The notes under the pieces are model-generated. The model did no database searches. It saw nothing but the letters and a program-made list of their open reading frames with translations, and was not told the origin of the DNA. A program made the translations under genes and the position numbers. Shown here piece by piece: positions 26,584 through 35,509 of a stretch of 64,000 bases of DNA (the stretch's first letter is position 1; the number at the start of each line of letters is the position of its first letter). Origin of the DNA: Photobacterium lutimaris (GTDB taxonomy: Bacteria; Pseudomonadota; Gammaproteobacteria; Enterobacterales; Vibrionaceae); contig NZ_PYMH01000001.1 of NCBI RefSeq assembly GCF_003025555.1, forward strand, positions 186,001 through 250,000, written 5' to 3'.

Positions 26584-27750
26584 TTATATATGTTCGGTTG
26601 CCAGCTGTTTGCCCGTGCTTATTTCAGTGAACAGGTGAATAATTTTTTCCCCGTTGCAATCCCAGGTTAGCTGTTTGTCATCGATTGTCTGGCTTGCCGC
26701 ATGTTGGAGTTGCACACGTAGTGCTGCGTCATCAATAATTCGCTCAATAGCATTTAACATGCTGTCCATATTGCCATTTTCGAACAATAGGGCATTGTGG
26801 TTATCGCTGACTAATTCTTTGATGTTGGGAGCGTCGGGGGCGACAATCGCTTTACCCGAGGCCAAATATTCAATGAGCTTGAGAGGTGAGCACCAGGGCG
26901 TGACGGCAGGCTGTAAGGCAATATCGACTTGCGCTAGCCAGTTTGGCATTTGATCGCGAGGGATCAAACCAATGATATGAGTTTGTGCTTCTATGTTCAG
27001 TTGTTGAGCCGTTTTTCTCAGATCATCAAGCACCGGACCATCTCCAATGATCAGTAAATGCACGTTGGGATTGTTGAGGCTGGCTAGCCTTGTGATGACT
27101 TGGTCCAACTGGTGCCATTCTCGGCAAAAACCGACAAAACCGATCACCGTTTTATCCCGAAACGGTGCCATCCGTTCAGGTTGTCTACGAGTGTTGAAAT
27201 GTGCCGGGTCGATCCCATTGGGGATAATAGTGACTTGATCTGGGCCGACGCCGGCCTGATACACATAATCAGCCAGCACGTGGCTGACCGGCAAAACATG
27301 GTCGGCATTGCGCCAAGTGTAATATTCAGACCATCGAGCCAGCATCGGCAAATGGATACCAGTATAGTCATGGCGTTCTTGATACAGTGGTGAATTGACC
27401 TCGAGTAATAGCGGTAGCCTGAAGAGTTTTTTTGCCCATATACCTGAAGGTAAAAAAAGATTATAGCGCTCATAGATAGCATCGGGACGATGCCTTTTTA
27501 TTGCCCGGTAAAGCAGCATAAAGTCGTAGAAGCTATAGCCAAACTCCATCAACTCAGCGATAGCGCCGGGTAGGCGGCGTCGTAACGTGGATACCCAGCC
27601 ACCGTTGTCACCAAACTCGGTCTGTTCGCTGATCGTCGGTGCCACTACAATTACCTCGTGCCCCTGCGCTTCCAGCGCATTAATGATTGCTTCAATGTGG
27701 ACGAATTGACCGTCGCGTGACGCAACACGGTGGTGGTAGAGGATCTTCAT
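26584..27750 (-). CDS. GT4 family glycosyltransferase
   Basis: A 388-residue GT-B enzyme with the N-terminal YHHRVASRDGQFVHIEAIIN and the donor-site region LAQVDIALQPAVTPWCSPLK followed by LIEYLASGKAIVAPD (E-x7-E type). It probably adds one EPS sugar. Its start overlaps the stop of the upstream GT4 gene by four bases (ATGA-type), so they are coupled. I could not tie it to one of the named exosortase A GT subfamilies. Confidence 0.82.
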   Translation of the reverse strand: MKILYHHRVASRDGQFVHIEAIINALEAQGHEVIVVAPTISEQTEFGDNGGWVSTLRRRLPGAIAELMEFGYSFYDFMLLYRAIKRHRPDAIYERYNLFLPSGIWAKKLFRLPLLLEVNSPLYQERHDYTGIHLPMLARWSEYYTWRNADHVLPVSHVLADYVYQAGVGPDQVTIIPNGIDPAHFNTRRQPERMAPFRDKTVIGFVGFCREWHQLDQVITRLASLNNPNVHLLIIGDGPVLDDLRKTAQQLNIEAQTHIIGLIPRDQMPNWLAQVDIALQPAVTPWCSPLKLIEYLASGKAIVAPDAPNIKELVSDNHNALLFENGNMDSMLNAIERIIDDAALRVQLQHAASQTIDDKQLTWDCNGEKIIHLFTEISTGKQLATEHI

Positions 27751-29000
27751 AGTTGTGTTTCCTTGTCTGCGTGGGGAGTGACCAACCGCTGTGATTGAGG
27801 AGGCATCGAAAGGTGAGGTGGCGAAACCAATTGTGTGAACAACTGGTAGAGAAGGTGGGACGTCTCATCCCAAGAAAACTGCTCGGCATAGCGGCGAGTA
27901 GCCTGTCTGTCGGGTAGGTGGGCAAGGAGTTCTCCAATCCCTTTAGCGATACTCTTGCTATCTCGCTCGACTAACAGGCCAGCATCGGCGGTTTTGACGA
28001 CTTCCGGTGTACCCCAAATGTTGGTCGCGACAACAGGCGTGCCGCAGGCCATAGATTCGAGCAGTACATTGGCCCATCCCTCGCGGTTGGAAGCTAAGAT
28101 AGAGAGATCGCTTGCACCGAAATAGCGGGCTAATTCTGATTGATTCAGCGCACCCAGAAAGGTGACACGCTCATTCAGGTGTAGCTTGCGGGTCAATTGC
28201 TTGAGGTTGTTGAGGTTCGGTCCACTGCCGGCAATCAGCAAGTGGGCGTCAGGGTGTGCTGCCATGGCCTCGATAACCAGGTGATGCCCCTTTCGCTCGA
28301 TCAATAAACCGACAGACATAAATATGCGCCCCTGGCTAGGTAAGCCCAGTTTTTCTCTGAGCGCATGTTGATTCTTTTGTTCGGTCAAGTGAAATAAGGC
28401 CAAATCAACACCGTTACGAGCTGTAGTGGTTTTAGCTGGATCGGCCCCGTGTTTGATCATGGTCTGGCGCAGGGCCTCACACACAGCAAGGTTGTGGCTG
28501 CTGTGTTGTAACACCTGTTTAATTTGGTGCAGCGGACGTGGATATTGCGGGATTAAATTAATGTCCGTTCCACGTGCAGTAACCGTAAATGGCTTATTGA
28601 GCTGTTTGGCAATATTGGCGATGGCAACCCCATCAGGGAAAAAGTAATGCCCATCAATTAAATCAAACTCAAGCCCTTCTTGCTTTAGCGCGTTGATTTG
28701 TTTTCTCAAACACGCTTCTAATGTATGAGGTGTCAACTCCATTCCAATCTTGGGTATAACGGTGTAGCGAGGATGGTAAACCTTGATACCATATCGCTGT
28801 TCGACTCTCGGTACGGATGCGAATTGAGCGTACTGGCCAAAAACACGATGGCGAAATGGGAACCAAGGGACGGGGGCTATTACAGTACACTCTACATCAG
28901 GGTGATGGTGACGGAGTTGACGCAGCCTGTTCTCGACAAATATCCCATGTTTGGGATCTGCCGCGTTGGGATAAAGCGTGGTGATAGTTAGTAGCTTCAT
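27747..29000 (-). CDS. GT4 family glycosyltransferase, EPS-associated
   Basis: About 417 residues. The N-terminus LLTITTLYPNAADPKHGIFV and the central segment SVGLLIERKGHHLVIEAMA are typical of a GT4 group common in exosortase A loci, and SNREGWANVLLESMACGTPV carries the donor-binding glutamates. ATG at 29000 is preferred because it follows the stop of the amidotransferase gene by two bases (TAA-AC-ATG), an arrangement that fits coupled translation. The longer frame to 29045 lies inside that gene. It probably acts on a lipid-linked EPS intermediate. Confidence 0.85.
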   Translation of the reverse strand: MKLLTITTLYPNAADPKHGIFVENRLRQLRHHHPDVECTVIAPVPWFPFRHRVFGQYAQFASVPRVEQRYGIKVYHPRYTVIPKIGMELTPHTLEACLRKQINALKQEGLEFDLIDGHYFFPDGVAIANIAKQLNKPFTVTARGTDINLIPQYPRPLHQIKQVLQHSSHNLAVCEALRQTMIKHGADPAKTTTARNGVDLALFHLTEQKNQHALREKLGLPSQGRIFMSVGLLIERKGHHLVIEAMAAHPDAHLLIAGSGPNLNNLKQLTRKLHLNERVTFLGALNQSELARYFGASDLSILASNREGWANVLLESMACGTPVVATNIWGTPEVVKTADAGLLVERDSKSIAKGIGELLAHLPDRQATRRYAEQFSWDETSHLLYQLFTQLVSPPHLSMPPQSQRLVTPHADKETQL

Positions 29001-29002
29001 GT

Positions 29003-30883
29003 TTATTGTCTCACCATAAATTGAGAAAACATCAGCAGGCACCATAGGGAGGCACCATGATCGCGGTAACCGTGCTGGTGCTCGTGAACCATTTTTTCCA
29101 GCCAGTCCACATTGAAAAAGCCACTGTCAAACATTGACTCAGAAAGAACATGTTTGTGCAGGCTAGGCTTCAAACTGGTTCGGAACCAGTGGGAAATGGG
29201 CATGCTAAAGCCCATTTTGGGGCGATAGAGAATGTCGTTGCTGACATGGGATTCAAGAGACTTCTTGAAGGCATATTTTCCCTCGTTGTGTCTGATATTG
29301 TCACCGCTATCAATACTGAATGCCCATTCAACAAATTCATGGTCGAGCAGTGGTGCCCTGACTTCAAGGGAGTTAGCCATGCTGGCACGGTCTACTTTAG
29401 TGAGAATATCACCCGCCAACCATGTTTTGATATCGAGGTACTGGATCTGCTTGAGTGGGTCATCCGTGGGGAGGTGGCGGGCATGTTGATGAAGGATCTC
29501 GATACCGTTATAGCCATTGAGCTGCCGCTGGTATTGGTGGCTGAATAAATGCTTCCTTTCATCATCGCGCAGCTTAGAAATTGAATTAGCATAGCCTTGA
29601 ACCATATCCATCGCTAAGGATTGGAACGTGGTTTTCGCCCTGAAGTGACGGGGTGCCCAGTCTGCTTTGGGGTATAGGTGGCCGAGTGAGCCAAACAGCG
29701 GTTTGCGGATCCGGCGGGGAATTGCATTACGCCACTTTTCCTCGGCAAGGTGCATGCGGTGTCGGCGGTAGCCCCCGAATATTTCGTCGCCACCATCACC
29801 TGACAGCGCCACTTTGACCCGCTGGCTAGCTAATTGGCAGACTTTATAGGTCGGAAGGGCTGAACTGTCTGCGTAAGGTTCATCATAGATACCGGCAAGT
29901 CTATCAATCAGACTAATATCATGCGGGCTAACAATTTGTTGTAAGTGTTGTGTTTGGTAGCGATCGGCTATCTGCTGGGCATAATCGCTTTCGTCATACT
30001 CTTGCTCGTCAAATCCAATAGCGCAGGTATTTACCGGATCACTCTGGAGTTCCGACATCAGCGAGACGATAGCACTGGAGTCTACACCGCCAGAGAGAAA
30101 GGCACCGAGAGGAACATCAGCGATTAACCGAATATCAATGGCTTCTTTGAGTTTTTCCACTAAAGTTTGTTGGGTTTGTTCCCAGCTGAGGGTTTGTTCC
30201 GGTGCGCGTAAATCCCAGTATTGACGCGGACTAACAGGGCTACCGGGCTGGAGAGTGAGTGAAAAGCCGGGCTGTAGCTTGAAGATCTGTCGGTAGGCAC
30301 TATAGGGATCTGGAATATAACCATACATGAAGAATTCTTCGGCCATTTCAGGGCGAAGGTGCTTGTCGACATCGGGGTGAGCGAGCAGAACCTTGAGCTC
30401 AGAAGCAAACAAGAACTGCCCGTGGCGGGTTACCGTATAATACAACGGTTTTTTCCCCAGCCTGTCTCGGCCGATGAATAGCGTCCGAGCCTTTATGTCC
30501 CAAAGTGCAAATGCAAACATACCACGAAACCGTTTGATGCACTCTGCGCCCCAAGACTCCCAGGCATGGACGATGACTTCAGTATCGCTGAGGGTACGAA
30601 ATTGGTGGCCTAATGCAACCAGTTCGTCCGCAAGCTCTTTGAAGTTGTAGATCTCACCGTTGAAGACAACCACAACACTGTTATCTTCGTTGAATAATGG
30701 CTGATGGCCCCCGGCTAAATCAATGATAGATAGACGGTTGTGTGCCAGTGCAGTGTAGTCGTCAAAGTAATATCCTTCATCATCAGGTCCTCGATGGCTT
30801 TGAAGGCGGCTGATTTTGCGAATTAACGCCGGCTCAATGGTATGAGGTTGATGCAGGTTGAATACGCCGGAAATGCCACACAT
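29003..30883 (-). CDS. XrtA/PEP-CTERM system amidotransferase (asparagine synthase-like)
   Basis: A 626-residue protein of the glutamine-dependent asparagine synthase fold. The glutaminase nucleophile is Cys2 (MCGISGVFN) and the synthetase P-loop is FLSGGVDSSAIV near residue 265. The exosortase A-associated amidotransferase family has this length and build, and its members are thought to amidate a uronic acid or similar group of the EPS rather than make asparagine. AGGGAGTT lies before the ATG. It stands between xrtA and the GT4 trio in the minus-strand operon. Confidence 0.88.
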   Translation of the reverse strand: MCGISGVFNLHQPHTIEPALIRKISRLQSHRGPDDEGYYFDDYTALAHNRLSIIDLAGGHQPLFNEDNSVVVVFNGEIYNFKELADELVALGHQFRTLSDTEVIVHAWESWGAECIKRFRGMFAFALWDIKARTLFIGRDRLGKKPLYYTVTRHGQFLFASELKVLLAHPDVDKHLRPEMAEEFFMYGYIPDPYSAYRQIFKLQPGFSLTLQPGSPVSPRQYWDLRAPEQTLSWEQTQQTLVEKLKEAIDIRLIADVPLGAFLSGGVDSSAIVSLMSELQSDPVNTCAIGFDEQEYDESDYAQQIADRYQTQHLQQIVSPHDISLIDRLAGIYDEPYADSSALPTYKVCQLASQRVKVALSGDGGDEIFGGYRRHRMHLAEEKWRNAIPRRIRKPLFGSLGHLYPKADWAPRHFRAKTTFQSLAMDMVQGYANSISKLRDDERKHLFSHQYQRQLNGYNGIEILHQHARHLPTDDPLKQIQYLDIKTWLAGDILTKVDRASMANSLEVRAPLLDHEFVEWAFSIDSGDNIRHNEGKYAFKKSLESHVSNDILYRPKMGFSMPISHWFRTSLKPSLHKHVLSESMFDSGFFNVDWLEKMVHEHQHGYRDHGASLWCLLMFSQFMVRQ

Positions 30884-30938
30884 AGTTTCAACTCCCTGTA
30901 GTTACCGCTTTTTGTTACGGAAATGATGATTTTTAGCG

Positions 30939-32357
30939 TTATGGGTTCGTGTTGCTTTCTAACAGCCATCGCCTAGCTTGCTGTTTGGCGATGTTGGGAT
31001 CGTGACTGGTAATAGCGAAAACATCGGCATGGCCTTGGCCGCCGGTGATCAGTAGTCCAGCTTGGAAAAGTTTGATTGTTATTGGGTCATGACTACAAAA
31101 GCGATTAACACAGTACCAATACACGAGCTGTATTTTCTTCCCCGTCTTGCTGGTAAGAGAGAGGCTGTTAGCTTGGGTTTGAGTGTCAAGTTCGAGCGGT
31201 ATGCTTTGGCCTACGGACCAGACATCTTTGTCAAATAAGGTGTTTTCACTGCTGATAAGCTCACCTTTATTTTGCCAAAGGGAATAGCGCGCAGTGTAGA
31301 AATAGGTGTCTGTTTCGCGGTTAACGGCTGATTGTGATCTTGATGCATGGGGGAAGGTGATCCCCCATGTTGAGTGGTCGGTAGGTTGACTGTCACTGAG
31401 CATGGGTGTGGTTGCCAAGATAACCTGTTCAGACAAGCTGATACTTTTCCCCCACAATGCGAAGCTGAGCAGAAGAGCGCTGACTAGACCGACGGCCTTG
31501 ATGGGGGGGGCACTGATTGGCTGGGAGGTTGCCGAGGGGTTGGCTGAGTCAGGTAAGGGGTCAGCAAAACGGTTGGCGACCAGAAAGATGCAGACAATAA
31601 CGATGCTGAAAAAGACCCATCCGTAAACAAGATGATCTGCGCCGGTTGCATGTGCCATATCGGTGAAGTAACCGATTAAAATAATACCTGTTGCCCGGAT
31701 ACCATTAGCGATGATGGGAAAGATAAAAGAAAATCCCATAAACGCAATACGCTTCCAGACTTTAGTAAATTGGAAGTAGGCAAATAGACAACCTATTGCC
31801 AGACTGGAAATCAGAAAGCGAATACCCGAACAGGCTTCAGCGACATAAAAATGCCCATTGGGAATAGTGATGGACAGACCTTCATGATAAGCCGGAATAT
31901 TCATGAGGCCCAAAAAGGTGATAGCCAGCTCGGCCGTGATTTCTTGGAGCGGTGCGATGAGTTGCTCACCGAAAGGGACGCAATAAATGAGATAGCAAAT
32001 GGGGAACCACATGACTCTAGCGCGTGGCGTGCCTAATAATGCCCATAGCATAAGCTGTAAACTGGTAATTGCCGCGATATGCTCGAATAAGGCAAGATCA
32101 GCGGCATACCCGACAAGCCACAACAGGTTTGGTAGAGGTAGCAGGAAAATGGGCCACCATGCAATGTCGTGAGGTTGCGCGAAAAATTGGCGACGCTGCA
32201 GCCAGGCGACCCACAGACAAATTGGGATAATGAAAAACCCATGCTCATAGGTTTTTGATGTACTCCATATTGAAATCATGTCTAAGAATGCTTGGTTATA
32301 GAGCAGACCCCAGCTGACTATTGGAAGTATGAACAGCACTGTCTTATTTTTTCCCAT
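30939..32357 (-). CDS. xrtA: Exosortase A (XrtA) with fused EpsI domain
   Basis: About 472 residues. Residues ~1-265 form a polytopic membrane exosortase with the catalytic triad visible: Cys176 in AEACSGIR, Arg221 in NGIRATG and His242 in ADHLVYG. Residues ~310-472 form a periplasmic EpsI (DUF3485-like) domain (WGITFPHASRS, VYWYCVNRFC), fused as in typical exosortase A proteins. XrtA cuts PEP-CTERM proteins and probably transfers them. ATG at 32357 is chosen: AAGGA lies ~10 bases upstream, while the frame from 32453 runs into the upstream GT gene. Confidence 0.93.
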   Translation of the reverse strand: MGKNKTVLFILPIVSWGLLYNQAFLDMISIWSTSKTYEHGFFIIPICLWVAWLQRRQFFAQPHDIAWWPIFLLPLPNLLWLVGYAADLALFEHIAAITSLQLMLWALLGTPRARVMWFPICYLIYCVPFGEQLIAPLQEITAELAITFLGLMNIPAYHEGLSITIPNGHFYVAEACSGIRFLISSLAIGCLFAYFQFTKVWKRIAFMGFSFIFPIIANGIRATGIILIGYFTDMAHATGADHLVYGWVFFSIVIVCIFLVANRFADPLPDSANPSATSQPISAPPIKAVGLVSALLLSFALWGKSISLSEQVILATTPMLSDSQPTDHSTWGITFPHASRSQSAVNRETDTYFYTARYSLWQNKGELISSENTLFDKDVWSVGQSIPLELDTQTQANSLSLTSKTGKKIQLVYWYCVNRFCSHDPITIKLFQAGLLITGGQGHADVFAITSHDPNIAKQQARRWLLESNTNP

Positions 32358-32380
32358 TACTCGTCTATCCTTGCTTTTAT

Positions 32381-33592
32381 TCAGTACGGCTGATTGAGGT
32401 AACTGAGTAAAGGGCTCAGCTTGGCATCCCAGCAGTAGCGTTGTTCGACCCATTGGCGTAGCTCTAAGGCATTGATCGGATTTTGCTCCAGCTTAGTGAT
32501 TAGCCAATTGGCAATATCCGCGGGATCGTCCGAAACAACAAGATTGCCTGATGGGCAGCTATCCATTCCTTGAATGGTCAATGATGAGACGATTATTGGT
32601 TTAGCCATGGCCATCGCTTCCAGCATCTTATTCTGAACGCCACGGGCTATTCGCATCGGAGCAATTGCTGCCTTGGCATATTTTAAGTAAGGACGAACAT
32701 CCTCAACGCGGCCTGTAACGATAATGCCGGGCAGGCTTGAAAGTGCCATAACGTCTTGTCCAGGGCTACTCCCCACAAGATAGAGCTTGGCATCGGGTTG
32801 GGTCTGATGAACCTTTGGCCATACATGCTGAGCAAACCATTTCACTGCGTCAGCATTTGCCCAATAGTCCATCGCACCTGTGAATACGATGTAATTCTCT
32901 TCGGTGAGCGGATAGGGTTCACTGAGGTGCATTTCTGCATTGGGCGAAAAGAAATGGTTATCTAAGCCATTTTCTAGCGGCAGGATTTTATCTTGTAACG
33001 CGGGTTCCAGCATGGATTTAAAGGTATCGGTTTCCGTTTGCGTAACAAAGCAGCTTACGTTGAATGCCTGCGCAACGGCCTTTTCATAGTCCGCCAAGGT
33101 TTTGTGTTCACGCTGGTAAATAGCCTTCATTATCCCACCGGTTTTTAGTGCATACTGCCGCCATTTATCTGAATCGATATCGGCAAAATGCATCACGGTA
33201 TGCAATGGTCGGGGGGGATTAATGACATATTGGGCCATACAACCGGAATAAATGAAGGCTTTGTTGATCTTATATGTTGCGATAGTAGCATTGACCCACT
33301 GCTGCATCGAACGGCGATGATAGAAAGGGAGCGTAATAGGGTCACCGCTAAGCAGTGCCGTTAGGCTCTTTATTTTGCTGTATGTCCTCGATAGAGGGAT
33401 TAGCGTGTAGCTTGCACAGAAATGTGCCACTTGATGTTCGTAGCGATCATCGTACCTATCATCGATAAAGCAGCCGAGGTGGATGTCATAATGGCGGCTG
33501 AGAAACTTCAAAATATTGAAGGTTGTGATTTTATCCCCTTTGTTCGGAGGGAATGGGATCCGGTGGCACAGATATAGCAGAGGCTCTTTCAT
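32381..33592 (-). CDS. XrtA-system glycosyltransferase (TIGR03087-like)
   Basis: A 403-residue GT-B enzyme. LLYLCHRIPFPPNKGDKITT at the N-terminus is the signature of the exosortase A GT subfamily called Stp1 (TIGR03087). VFTGAMDYWANADAVKWFA and MLEAMAMAKPIIVSS are the donor-domain motifs. It lies directly upstream of xrtA and directly downstream of the FemAB gene (three-base gap), as in other XrtA loci. Confidence 0.9.
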   Translation of the reverse strand: MKEPLLYLCHRIPFPPNKGDKITTFNILKFLSRHYDIHLGCFIDDRYDDRYEHQVAHFCASYTLIPLSRTYSKIKSLTALLSGDPITLPFYHRRSMQQWVNATIATYKINKAFIYSGCMAQYVINPPRPLHTVMHFADIDSDKWRQYALKTGGIMKAIYQREHKTLADYEKAVAQAFNVSCFVTQTETDTFKSMLEPALQDKILPLENGLDNHFFSPNAEMHLSEPYPLTEENYIVFTGAMDYWANADAVKWFAQHVWPKVHQTQPDAKLYLVGSSPGQDVMALSSLPGIIVTGRVEDVRPYLKYAKAAIAPMRIARGVQNKMLEAMAMAKPIIVSSLTIQGMDSCPSGNLVVSDDPADIANWLITKLEQNPINALELRQWVEQRYCWDAKLSPLLSYLNQPY

Positions 33593-33595
33593 AGT

Positions 33596-34645
33596 TCACC
33601 CTAGATATTTTGACAAAAAAGGCCCCATTGTCTGGCTTAGCTTCACTGGAAGTTTTTGCCAGAGTTTAATGAAATACTTGTACTTGGGGTTATTGGGGGA
33701 AAGGTTAGGAAGCGACTTGGCTTTTACCAATGCAACGCGGTAATGCAACGGTACTTCAGTCATCCCCCAATGCTTCTTGTATTTATATGAGCCTGAATTG
33801 ACTTTACTGCGGCCGAAATCAAAATGTGTAATGCCCTTTTCGTGGGCAATGTGCATTAGTTGAAAGTACATAAAATCATTGCTTTTTAACTCTCGAGATT
33901 CGTATTTCCCACCGCCGTAGTAGGGTAGTACTTGATTTTTATAGTAAAAACTCATTACACCAGAGACCGGGCGATGTTCTTTGTCTTGTATGATCAACGT
34001 CTCGCAGCGATCACCAAATGTGTCTTTTAACGCCGTAAAAAGTTTGCTGGAAAAAACAGGGGTGCCCAAATTACGGACACTTTCAGCATACAAATCGAAG
34101 CACTCTCGTGGATTGTCACTGTTATCCCACTGAAGTTGGCTTTTTTGTGAGTGACGAATCACTGCCCGTTGCTTTCGCTTGACGGTGGTGAGGATAGCAT
34201 CAGGATCCGTAGGCAGTGGGCTGTGAAAAGAGGCATGATGGCAATGGGTTACCCACGGGGCTTGCATCTCGACAGGTTTTTTGTCTCTGAGTTCAACATA
34301 GTCGACACTCAGTTGGCACCCTAAATCATACGCAGCGGTTTCGAGCCTTTCCCGTACAGATGTGTTATCTGACAGCACACCGCCGTAGACACAAAATGGC
34401 GTTGAAATAAGAGCATGGCCAAATATCCAGCTCTTTTGCTCAAATAAAGGCAAGATCCCCACTAATTCGGTGTCTTGCTCTGCCAATAGATAATGATGCT
34501 TATGGCCAAACACCGAGTGAATAACATCAAGCCAACCCGAAAGATGGAAAAAACTACCTTCTGGATGATTATCGACGTAGTTATCCCATAATGGGTATTC
34601 GTTTGGAGTTAGTTTCCGTATTGTTAGATTTTGCATTGCCTTCAT
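33596..34645 (-). CDS. XrtA-system FemAB family protein (TIGR03019-like)
   Basis: A 349-residue GNAT-fold/FemAB-like protein. LWDNYVDNHPEGSFFHLSGW and the end FDFGRSKVNSGSYKYKKHWG are characteristic of the exosortase A-associated family. It may add an amino acid or acyl group to the EPS or its lipid carrier; the reaction is not established. ATG at 34645 or 34636 are both possible, and either overlaps the end of the deacetylase gene by more than 50 bases. A second, less similar member is at 11672-12856. Confidence 0.88.
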   Translation of the reverse strand: MKAMQNLTIRKLTPNEYPLWDNYVDNHPEGSFFHLSGWLDVIHSVFGHKHHYLLAEQDTELVGILPLFEQKSWIFGHALISTPFCVYGGVLSDNTSVRERLETAAYDLGCQLSVDYVELRDKKPVEMQAPWVTHCHHASFHSPLPTDPDAILTTVKRKQRAVIRHSQKSQLQWDNSDNPRECFDLYAESVRNLGTPVFSSKLFTALKDTFGDRCETLIIQDKEHRPVSGVMSFYYKNQVLPYYGGGKYESRELKSNDFMYFQLMHIAHEKGITHFDFGRSKVNSGSYKYKKHWGMTEVPLHYRVALVKAKSLPNLSPNNPKYKYFIKLWQKLPVKLSQTMGPFLSKYLG

Positions 34646-35507
34646 GCCTTTGTAGTTGATAAACCGTGTTCATCGAATTCCATTTAAAATCCTGCAATAA
34701 CCGATTGAGGCGTCGCTCCATGCGGTTAAGGTTGAGGTAATGCCGGAACTGGGATTTTCTTGATATATTTGCCACTTTCGGCTGTCCAGGATCTATCTCC
34801 CACGGGTGGAAGTAGAAACTATAGGGCTGACCGGTCTGCTTATGGAAGGAGCGGATCAGGTAGCGGCTTAATTTATAGGGATAAAACCTGAAATATCCCC
34901 CACCTCCGATCGGAATATTCTGACCGAGCTTGGTTAAGGTTGGAATCGGGATTTCGATGATTCCTTCGCGACGTTGATATTTAAATCGCGGCCAATCGGG
35001 AGCGCCATAGTGGTCATGATTTACAGGGTAAGTACTGCTTGAGTATATAAATCCCAATTTATGTAAAGTCTCAAAGGCCCAGGGATTGGAGTGGTCAATA
35101 GAAAAACTTGGGGCGCGATAGCCATAAACGGCCTGACTGGTCAGATCTTCCAGCATGTTTTTAGAGCGGGCGACATCAGCATGAAATGTACTTTGGCTCT
35201 GTTTATTGGCTGGCTGATGGGCAAAACCATGGCTGGCAATTTCATGCCCTTCAGCAGCAATGGCCTTAACCAGTTGTGGACACTTCTCTGCGACCCAACC
35301 CAGTACAAAAAATGTGGCATGAACACCATTTTCATTAAGTATTTGTAAAATGCGGTGTGTGCTTGCCTCTACTCGAACGGGATATTTCCTCCCCCACTCA
35401 TTGCGGGAAATAACAGAGGAGAGGGCTGCCACATGGAAATAGTCCTCGACGTCAATTGTCATTGCATTTGTGATTTGTCCTAGAGGAGATTCAGAGTGAT
35501 TAATCAT
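34581..35507 (-). CDS. XrtA-system polysaccharide deacetylase (TIGR03006-like)
   Basis: About 308 residues of NodB-homology deacetylase. AMTIDVEDYFHVAAL (Asp19, Asp22 region) is the opening family motif, EIASHGFAHQ supplies the metal-binding His pair, and GYRAPSFSI is motif 3. It is expected to deacetylate the EPS or its lipid-linked precursor. ATG at 35507 with AAGGACG eight bases upstream is chosen; the frame from 35513 begins at TTG. It starts just after the TGA of the priming-transferase gene. Confidence 0.9.
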   Translation of the reverse strand: MINHSESPLGQITNAMTIDVEDYFHVAALSSVISRNEWGRKYPVRVEASTHRILQILNENGVHATFFVLGWVAEKCPQLVKAIAAEGHEIASHGFAHQPANKQSQSTFHADVARSKNMLEDLTSQAVYGYRAPSFSIDHSNPWAFETLHKLGFIYSSSTYPVNHDHYGAPDWPRFKYQRREGIIEIPIPTLTKLGQNIPIGGGGYFRFYPYKLSRYLIRSFHKQTGQPYSFYFHPWEIDPGQPKVANISRKSQFRHYLNLNRMERRLNRLLQDFKWNSMNTVYQLQRHEGNAKSNNTETNSKRIPIMG

Positions 35508-35509
35508 AA

